A stretch of DNA of 11,523 nt from Oribacterium sp. UBA6992. GTDB lineage: Bacteria; Bacillota; Clostridia; Lachnospirales; Lachnospiraceae. The translations under genes and the position numbers were made by a program. The DNA is taken from contig DJXY01000213.1 of the NCBI GenBank assembly GCA_002449915.1, positions 2,788-14,310 on the forward strand, written 5' to 3'. The notes beneath the pieces are model-generated. The model was not told where the DNA came from, made no database searches, and saw only the letters and a program-made list of their open reading frames with translations. This document shows, piece after piece, positions 6,610-11,523 of the stretch. Each line of letters starts with the position of its first letter. Positions within the stretch are counted from its first letter, which is position 1.

Positions 6610-6625
6610 AAATCGCTTCAGTGAT
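6610..6625 (+). repeat. Leader repeat copy 1 (hairpin ATCGC-TTCA-GTGAT)
   Basis: AAATCGCTTCAGTGAT matches the copy at 6741-6756 in 14 of 16 positions. Its inner part pairs ATCGC with GTGAT, including one G.U pair, around a TTCA loop. Confidence 0.6.
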
Positions 6626-6740
6626 GTTTCTGTGCAGGAAGTCTGTGCGCATGTAGCCGATTTGCATTGCTATTTCAGATTTTGGTTCCGGTATTTTTAG
6701 AAGTGCATGAGAGAAGATCCGAAGTTATCTGATAGCAGGG

Positions 6741-6756
6741 AAATCGCTTCTGCGAT
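6741..6756 (+). repeat. Leader repeat copy 2 (hairpin ATCGC-TTCT-GCGAT)
   Basis: AAATCGCTTCTGCGAT, 131 nt downstream of copy 1. The second difference (T to C) turns the G.U pair of copy 1 into G-C, so pairing is kept; the other difference is in the loop. As DNA it is a 14-bp inverted repeat with a 4-bp centre. Confidence 0.6.
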
Positions 6757-6805
6757 ATACTGTATCGATAAGAGAGTCGATGTAAGAAAGAAAAGAGGAA
6801 GTCCT

Positions 6806-7885
6806 ATGTCGAGATTTTTTAATTCCTGTTATAGTCAGCTTGAGCCCTATACACCGGGAGAGCAGCCGCAGGATAAGAAGTACATTAAGCTCAATACCAA
6901 TGAATCCCCGTTTCCTCCGGCACCTGGTGTGATCGCTGCCGTAAACAAGCAGGAAGCAGAGAATCTCAGGCTCTATTCTGATCCGGAGCTTAAGCCGTTA
7001 AAAAAAGCGCTCGCGGAGGCTTATCATGTCGAGCCTGCCAATGTCTTTGTATCCAACGGGTCCGACGAAGCACTGAATTTTGCTTTTATGGCATTTGGAG
7101 AGGACGGTATTGCCTATCCGGATATTTCCTATGGCTTTTATAAGGTCTTTGCTGCAGTCAATCACATCGCATCGGATGTGAAGCCACTGCAGGCGGATTT
7201 CCGCATTCGCCCGGAGGATTACAAGGGGGTCGGTAAAGCTGTGGTTATCGCCAATCCCAATGCCCCGACGGGACTTTTACTTTCTCTGAAGGAAATTTCG
7301 GATATCGCTGCCTCCAACCCGGAGCATGTAGTGATCATAGATGAGGCTTACATTGATTTTGGCGGCGAGAGCGCGGTGGAGCTCACTAAGACTTATGATA
7401 ACCTCCTGGTGGTGCAGACCTTCAGTAAGTCGAGAGCACTGGCCGGAGCGAGAGTCGGATATGCGATTGGAAACAAGGCGCTGATTCAGGATCTGGAGAC
7501 CATCAAGTTTTCCACCAATCCATACAATGTCAACCGGATCTCCATGGCAGCTGCGGTTGCGGCTGTACAGGACCCGGAGTATTACGTACATTGCTCGCAG
7601 GAAATCATTCGGAATCGGGAGTATACGACGATAGAATTACGGAAGCTTGGATTTTTTGTGCTGGATTCCTATTCCAATTTTGTTTTTGCAAGGACGGACC
7701 GCATAAATGGCAGGAAGCTGTATCTGGATCTCAAGGATCGTGGCATCCTTGTCCGTCACTTTGATGACCCTAAGATCTGCGAGTTTAACCGGATCACGAT
7801 CGGCACAAGGCAGCAGATGGAAACGCTGATCGAGACCATCAAAGAGCTTCTTGAGCTTACTACCACTGCAGGAGGAAAGGTATGA
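6806..7885 (+). CDS. hisC: Histidinol-phosphate aminotransferase
   Basis: A 359-residue PLP-dependent class II aminotransferase. It converts imidazole acetol-phosphate plus glutamate to L-histidinol phosphate and 2-oxoglutarate (cytoplasm). Motifs: KLNTNESPFPP (28-38), SNGSDEAL (83-90), ANPNAPTG (149-156), IDEAYIDF with the PLP-ring aspartate Asp179, TFSKSRALAGARVGYAIG with the Schiff-base lysine Lys208 and phosphate-binding Arg216, and the substrate-phosphate region NRITIGT near the C-terminus. I start it at 6806, where AAGAGGAAG (6793-6801) precedes MSRFFNSCY. The in-frame ATG at 6707 would add 33 residues unlike HisC and has no ribosome binding site. First gene of the his operon; its stop overlaps the hisB start (ATGA). 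Confidence 0.95.
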   Translation: MSRFFNSCYSQLEPYTPGEQPQDKKYIKLNTNESPFPPAPGVIAAVNKQEAENLRLYSDPELKPLKKALAEAYHVEPANVFVSNGSDEALNFAFMAFGEDGIAYPDISYGFYKVFAAVNHIASDVKPLQADFRIRPEDYKGVGKAVVIANPNAPTGLLLSLKEISDIAASNPEHVVIIDEAYIDFGGESAVELTKTYDNLLVVQTFSKSRALAGARVGYAIGNKALIQDLETIKFSTNPYNVNRISMAAAVAAVQDPEYYVHCSQEIIRNREYTTIELRKLGFFVLDSYSNFVFARTDRINGRKLYLDLKDRGILVRHFDDPKICEFNRITIGTRQQMETLIETIKELLELTTTAGGKV

Positions 7886-8472
7886 GAACAGCAGACATGC
7901 ATAGAGTAACCGCGGAAACAGATGTGACCATATGGCTTGACCTGGATGGAGATGGCAGTGTATCTAAGATTGCGACCGGCGTTGGATTTCTCGATCATAT
8001 GTTGACTTTGTTTTCCAGGCACTCGGGGATCCAGATGAATCTCAGCTGTAAAGGAGATACCTGGGTGGATGACCATCATAGTGTGGAGGATATTGGGATT
8101 ACGCTGGGGCAGGCCTTCCTCTCAGCACTTGGTACAAAGCAGGGGATCCGCCGGTATGCATCGCTTACGCTTCCGATGGACGAGGCGCTGGTGCTCGTGG
8201 CGGTAGACATCTCCGGACGAAGCGGATGCTATACGGATGTGACATTCCCATCAGAGAAAATCGGAAGCTTTGATACAGAGCTGGTGGTTGAGTTTTTAAG
8301 GGCATTTGCGGCAAATGCAGGTCTTACGCTGCATGTCCGTGAGCTCGCAGGGGAAAACAGCCACCACATTGCGGAAGCTGTGTTTAAGGGACTGGGGCAT
8401 GCGTTACGGGAGGCGGTGAGCCTGGATCAGAGGTTTGCGGATCAGATTCCCTCGACCAAGGGCGTATTATAA
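7882..8472 (+). CDS. hisB: Imidazoleglycerol-phosphate dehydratase
   Basis: A 196-residue monofunctional IGPD, manganese-dependent, converting imidazole glycerol phosphate to imidazole acetol phosphate, the substrate of HisC. All metal and substrate motifs are present: GFLDHMLTLFSRHSG (His39, His47), DDHHSVEDIG (His65, His66, Glu69), GRSG (112-115), ENSHHIAEAVFKGLGHAL (His161, His162, Glu165, His173) and the C-terminal STKGVL. The N-terminal HisB phosphatase domain of E. coli is absent, as usual for Gram-positives, so histidinol phosphatase must be encoded elsewhere. It is translationally coupled to hisC by a 4-nt ATGA overlap, with GGAGG (about 7871) upstream. Confidence 0.97.
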   Translation: MRTADMHRVTAETDVTIWLDLDGDGSVSKIATGVGFLDHMLTLFSRHSGIQMNLSCKGDTWVDDHHSVEDIGITLGQAFLSALGTKQGIRRYASLTLPMDEALVLVAVDISGRSGCYTDVTFPSEKIGSFDTELVVEFLRAFAANAGLTLHVRELAGENSHHIAEAVFKGLGHALREAVSLDQRFADQIPSTKGVL

Positions 8473-8494
8473 AGCATAGAGGATACAGGACAGC

Positions 8495-9583
8495 ATGATT
8501 GAAACTAAGCTTAACGAATTATATGAAAGATACGGATATCGGAAATTTAAGATGTCCAAGTTTGAACCGTATGATCTCTATGCGGACAACCGGGATTTCC
8601 TGAAATCGAGCCAGCTCATTACCTTTACGGATCTGGATGGGTCGCTCCTTGCCTTAAAGCCGGATGTGACGCTGAGTATTGTAAAGTCCAACGCCGGTGG
8701 TGAGGAGAAGGTTTATTATAACGAAACCGTTTATCGCCCGAAGGACGATCATTATCGGGAAATCCTGCAGGCGGGTGTAGAATGCCTTGGAAATATTGAC
8801 TGTTTTTCCGAGGCGGAGATCATTGCTCTTGCGGCGAAATCCATGCAGCTCATCTCGAGCCGTTTTGTGATCCGGATTTCCGATGCGGCGTTTCTCGGGC
8901 AGATTTTTGAGTCCATGGGATTAAATGAAGCTACGGTAAGTGAGGTGCTCAGGCTGTTTTCCATGAAGCAGGCGTCAGGTGTGGATCGACTTGTTAAGGA
9001 AGGCAGGATAACGGCAGCAAGTGCTGACAATATCCGGAAATTGATTGAGCTCTATCTTCCGTTCCAGACGGGAGTGGGAGAGATCCGGAAATATGCATTC
9101 TCCAATACCTCCCTTACCATGGTGGAGCATCTTCAAGAGCTCGCCAGGATCCTGGAGGCATATGGGGTGCTTGACAATATTTATCTGGATTTCTCGCTTG
9201 TCAACTCTATGGATTACTATAACGGTATTATTTTCCAGGGTGCGGCAGAGCAGATTCCGTTTACCGTGCTGTCCGGCGGCCGTTATGACAGACTCCCGCA
9301 GAAAATGGGCAAAAAGGAGGGCGCAGTCGGTTTTGCGCTTGACCTGGATACTGTGGAGAATTACCAGACAAAGCCTAAGGACTATGATGTGGAGTATCTT
9401 GTGACATATGATGATACAGACGATCCACAGAAGCTTGCGGCGCTGGTAGAGAAGCTTGTGAGCGAGGGAGCGCGGACCCGCTGCATTCGCAGAGATGAGC
9501 TGGACAAAATGGAGCACAAGCTCCGCGCACGACAGCAGCTTACAATGCAGGAAGCAGAACAGGAGGCATCTTCTTATGATTAA
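8495..9583 (+). CDS. hisZ: ATP phosphoribosyltransferase regulatory subunit (HisRS-like)
   Basis: A 362-residue paralogue of the histidyl-tRNA synthetase catalytic core. It does not charge tRNA; it assembles with short HisG and is needed for its activity and for histidine feedback. Class II-like blocks are visible: ALKPDVTLSIVKS (53-65), motif-2-like YNETVYRPKDDHYREILQAGVE (75-96), SLVNSMDYYNGIIFQG (234-249, HisRS YYTGxxFE region) and SGGRYDRL (260-267). The final GAVGFALDLD lacks the motif-3 arginine, as expected for HisZ. The usual N-terminal TPEGxRD segment is missing: the protein begins directly at the first helix, and an in-frame TAG at 8477-8479 excludes a longer form. Residues about 297-345 may be a remnant C-terminal domain. 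It starts 22 nt after hisB with a weak AGGA site and overlaps hisG by 8 nt. Confidence 0.88.
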   Translation: MIETKLNELYERYGYRKFKMSKFEPYDLYADNRDFLKSSQLITFTDLDGSLLALKPDVTLSIVKSNAGGEEKVYYNETVYRPKDDHYREILQAGVECLGNIDCFSEAEIIALAAKSMQLISSRFVIRISDAAFLGQIFESMGLNEATVSEVLRLFSMKQASGVDRLVKEGRITAASADNIRKLIELYLPFQTGVGEIRKYAFSNTSLTMVEHLQELARILEAYGVLDNIYLDFSLVNSMDYYNGIIFQGAAEQIPFTVLSGGRYDRLPQKMGKKEGAVGFALDLDTVENYQTKPKDYDVEYLVTYDDTDDPQKLAALVEKLVSEGARTRCIRRDELDKMEHKLRARQQLTMQEAEQEASSYD

Positions 9584-10232
9584 TGTGGCACTTCCCAAGG
9601 GACGCCTCGGAGAAAAAACATACAGCCTTATGGCAGCAGCCGGATATGACTGTCCCTCAATCCTTGAAAAAAACCGGAAACTGACATTTGAAAATCCGGA
9701 GAAGGGTGTCCGGTATTTTTGGGTTAAGCCCTCGGATGTCTCAATTTACGTTGAACGGGGCGCTGCGGATGTGGGTGTCTGCGGTAAGGACATTTTGCTT
9801 GAGTATGCGCCGGATATTTATGAGCTTCTGGATCTTGGCATCGGAAAATGCAGAATGTGCGTGGCAGGCTTCAGCGATTTTTATGATGAGGAGGAGCGGA
9901 CGCTACGGGTCGCCACAAAATTTCCGCGGATTGCTGCGGGTTATTATGAGTCTATTGGCCGGGATATCGATATTATTCACTTAAACGGTTCCATTGAGAT
10001 TGCGCCGATCCTTGGCTTAAGTGATGTGATCGTGGATATCGTGGAAACCGGCAATACCCTCCGGGAAAACAATCTTTCCGTACTGAAGGAAATTGTACCG
10101 ATCAGTGCAAGATTTATCTGCAACAAGGTAAGCTATCAGTTTAAGCATCCGGAGATTCTTAAGCTGAGAGACGGGCTCGCGGACGTCATCGGATCGGACC
10201 AGCAGGTAGAGACCATACGTCTTGAGCATTAA
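9576..10232 (+). CDS. hisG: ATP phosphoribosyltransferase, short-form catalytic subunit
   Basis: A 218-residue cytoplasmic enzyme for the first committed step of histidine synthesis: ATP plus PRPP to phosphoribosyl-ATP plus pyrophosphate. Motifs: INVALPKGRLGEKTY (2-16), AADVGVCGKDILLE (63-76), RVATKFPRIAAGYY (111-124), and the PRPP loop with its flank, DVIVDIVETGNTLRENNL (150-167). The C-terminal ACT-like regulatory domain of the long form (about 290-300 residues) is absent, which makes it HisGs and dependent on HisZ, encoded immediately upstream. I start it at 9576, because MINVALPKGR is the family N-terminus and AGGAGG lies at 9561-9566; a longer frame back to 9495 would run through hisZ. 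Confidence 0.96.
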   Translation: MINVALPKGRLGEKTYSLMAAAGYDCPSILEKNRKLTFENPEKGVRYFWVKPSDVSIYVERGAADVGVCGKDILLEYAPDIYELLDLGIGKCRMCVAGFSDFYDEEERTLRVATKFPRIAAGYYESIGRDIDIIHLNGSIEIAPILGLSDVIVDIVETGNTLRENNLSVLKEIVPISARFICNKVSYQFKHPEILKLRDGLADVIGSDQQVETIRLEH

Positions 10233-10258
10233 TAGAGATTTTAAAAGGAGATAATCCA

Positions 10259-11523
10259 ATGATCAGAATTTTTGAAATGGGAAAGATAAAGGACGAGGAT
10301 ATTTTTTCAAGACAGGAGCCGACCTCGCATGTGGAGGGCATTGTCTCGGAGATTATTGCACATGTCAGGGCAGACGGGGATGCCGCGCTTAAGGAGTATT
10401 CACAAAAGTTTGATCATGTGGAGCTTCAGGACTTCAGAGTGACGGAGGATGAAATCCAGTCGGCAATCGGCAAAGTGGAGCCGGAGTTTATCAAGATCCT
10501 GGAGGAGGCTGCCGATAATATCCGTGCTTTTCATGAGAAGCAGGTTCGGCAGAGCTTTATCATGACAGAAAAGGAAGGCGTCGTGCTCGGGCAGAGGGTC
10601 ATTCCGTTGGATAAGGTCGGACTCTATGTTCCGGGCGGTACGGCAGCATATCCATCTACCGTTCTGATGGATGCGATTCCGGCTAAAATCGCAGGAGTTC
10701 AGGAGATTGTCATGGTGACACCGCCGTCCCGGGAAGGTACGGTCAATCCCTATATCCTCGCGGCTGCACATGTTGCCGGAGTTGGCAGGATTTATAAGGT
10801 TGGAGGTGCGCAGGCGATTGCAGCACTCGCGTATGGCACCAAGTCGATTCCAAGAGTAGATAAAATCGTAGGTCCCGGCAATGCATTTGTTGCGGAAGCC
10901 AAAAAGCAGGTGTTTGGACAGGTAAATATCGATATGATTGCCGGACCGTCCGAGGTGCTTGTGCTCGCGGATGGAAAGTCAGATCCTGCGTATGTGGCGG
11001 CAGATCTTTTGTCACAGGCGGAGCATGATAAAAATGCGTCTGCTGTACTGGTTACGGACTCCATGGAGCTGGCAGAAAAGGTGCAGACAGAGATCGAGCG
11101 TCAGCTTAAAACGCTTGCCCGGGAGGAAATCGCCAGAACCTCCATTGACCAAAACGGTAAGATTATTGTCGCACATGATCTCCGTGAGGGTGTGGATGCT
11201 GCCAACCGGATCGCGCCGGAGCATTTGGAAATCTGCGTAGATCAGCCGTTTGATTATCTTGGACTGATCCGTAATGCAGGCTCTGTTTTCCTAGGACGCT
11301 TCAATCCGGAGCCGATGGGAGACTATTTTGCAGGACCGAATCATACACTTCCAACTTCAGGCACCGCAAGATTTTATAGTCCTTTGTCCGTAGATGACTT
11401 TGTAAAAAAGATGCAGTACAGCTATTTTACGAAAGATGCACTGGCAAGAGACTATGACAAGGTATCCTTCTTTGCCAGGAAAGAGGGACTCACCGCGCAT
11501 GCAAGAGCCGTGGACATCCGATT
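10259..11523 (+). CDS. hisD: Histidinol dehydrogenase (3' end cut by window edge)
   Basis: A zinc enzyme catalysing the last two oxidations, L-histidinol to histidine with two NAD+. 421 complete codons are visible with no stop; family members are about 425-435 residues, so only the last few are missing. Key residues: GLYVPGGTAAYPST (121-134), VGGAQAIAALAYGT (181-194), VGPGNAFVAEAK (204-215), AGPSEVLV (228-235), LLSQAEHD with zinc ligands Gln253 and His256, APEHLEI with the catalytic pair Glu321-His322, EPMGDYFAGPNHTLPTSG with Asp355, and AHARAV with zinc ligand His414. The spacing matches E. coli Gln259, His262, Asp360 and His419. AAAAGGAG at 10243-10250 sits 8 nt before the ATG. It lies 26 nt after hisG, same operon. 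Confidence 0.96.
   Translation, partial: MIRIFEMGKIKDEDIFSRQEPTSHVEGIVSEIIAHVRADGDAALKEYSQKFDHVELQDFRVTEDEIQSAIGKVEPEFIKILEEAADNIRAFHEKQVRQSFIMTEKEGVVLGQRVIPLDKVGLYVPGGTAAYPSTVLMDAIPAKIAGVQEIVMVTPPSREGTVNPYILAAAHVAGVGRIYKVGGAQAIAALAYGTKSIPRVDKIVGPGNAFVAEAKKQVFGQVNIDMIAGPSEVLVLADGKSDPAYVAADLLSQAEHDKNASAVLVTDSMELAEKVQTEIERQLKTLAREEIARTSIDQNGKIIVAHDLREGVDAANRIAPEHLEICVDQPFDYLGLIRNAGSVFLGRFNPEPMGDYFAGPNHTLPTSGTARFYSPLSVDDFVKKMQYSYFTKDALARDYDKVSFFARKEGLTAHARAVDIR

Larger units (their letters stand above)
6576..6781 (+). promoter_or_regulatory. Candidate structured his leader RNA with alternative stems
   Basis: This is the 5' part of the 351-nt gap between pilO and hisC that is not terminator or promoter. 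Stem A, at the predicted 5' end: ATCATTGAAGC (6576-6586) with GCTTCAGTGAT (6615-6625), 11 bp with one U.G. Stem B competes for the same bases: GCA (6601-6603) and CAGAAAATCGC (6606-6616), TTCA loop, GTGAT-g-TTTCTGTGC (6621-6635). Stem C: TTATC-t-GATA (6725-6734) with TATCGATAA (6763-6771), enclosing ATCGC-TTCT-GCGAT (6743-6756). Stem D, ATCGA/TCGAT (6764-6768 with 6777-6781), excludes the outer part of C and lies 13 nt before the hisC ribosome binding site. No U-tract terminator follows any stem, so control of translation or anti-termination by a protein is more likely than simple attenuation. Folding was done by eye. Confidence 0.45.

Noticed and set aside
6601..6635. Stem B as an intrinsic terminator of the his leader
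   Set aside because: It is followed by AGGAAGTC and not by a T-run, so it would not terminate on its own.
6707..6805. In-frame N-terminal extension of hisC from the ATG at 6707
   Set aside because: No ribosome binding site is upstream, the 33 added residues do not resemble HisC, and the stretch contains the paired elements C and D. The start at 6806 has a proper ribosome binding site.

Overview
The window looks like part of a low-to-mid GC Gram-positive chromosome from the Clostridia, most likely Lachnospiraceae. Signs are strong AGGAGG-type ribosome binding sites, a type IV pilus set without pilP/pilQ (no outer-membrane secretin partner), a short-form HisG paired with HisZ, and a small CxCxxC protein of a kind I recall from that family. 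The placement is inferred from gene content; no 16S or other marker is present. All convincing genes are on the + strand.

Layout. Nucleotides 1-920 hold the C-terminal part of a glycine-rich, probably surface-exposed protein that begins outside the window. A perfect palindrome follows at 944-963, then an NCS2 uracil permease (996-2408). A 143-nt spacer with long-range inverted complementarity leads to a 110-residue cysteine-containing small protein (2552-2884), closed by a strong intrinsic terminator (2907-2956). Next come four tightly packed type IV pilus genes: prepilin peptidase pilD, then pilM, pilN and pilO (3062-6454). They end at a second strong terminator (6492-6540). The last block is a histidine biosynthesis operon in the order hisC-hisB-hisZ-hisG-hisD (6806 to the right edge; hisD lacks only its last residues).

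How the genes work together. PilM (cytoplasmic, actin-like), PilN and PilO (bitopic membrane proteins) would form the inner-membrane alignment complex of a type IV pilus, and PilD would process the pilins. No pilin, assembly ATPase or platform protein is in the window. In the his block, HisG and HisZ together make the first enzyme of the pathway; HisB, HisC and HisD act later. HisH, HisA, HisF and HisI are not here.

The part least explained by known features is the his leader (about 6571-6805). A good promoter (TTGACA, 17 nt, extended TGC-TAACAT) starts immediately after the pil terminator. The predicted roughly 230-nt leader has an 11-bp stem at its very 5' end, a mutually exclusive competing stem, a 16-nt sequence repeated 131 nt apart that folds into the same small hairpin both times (one G.U becomes G-C), and a bulged hairpin with another exclusive alternative just before the hisC ribosome binding site. 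It does not look like a T-box or a His-codon leader peptide, so it is the best candidate here for an undescribed regulatory element. Other points of interest are a five-fold decapeptide repeat tail on PilN and the structured spacer before the small cysteine protein.
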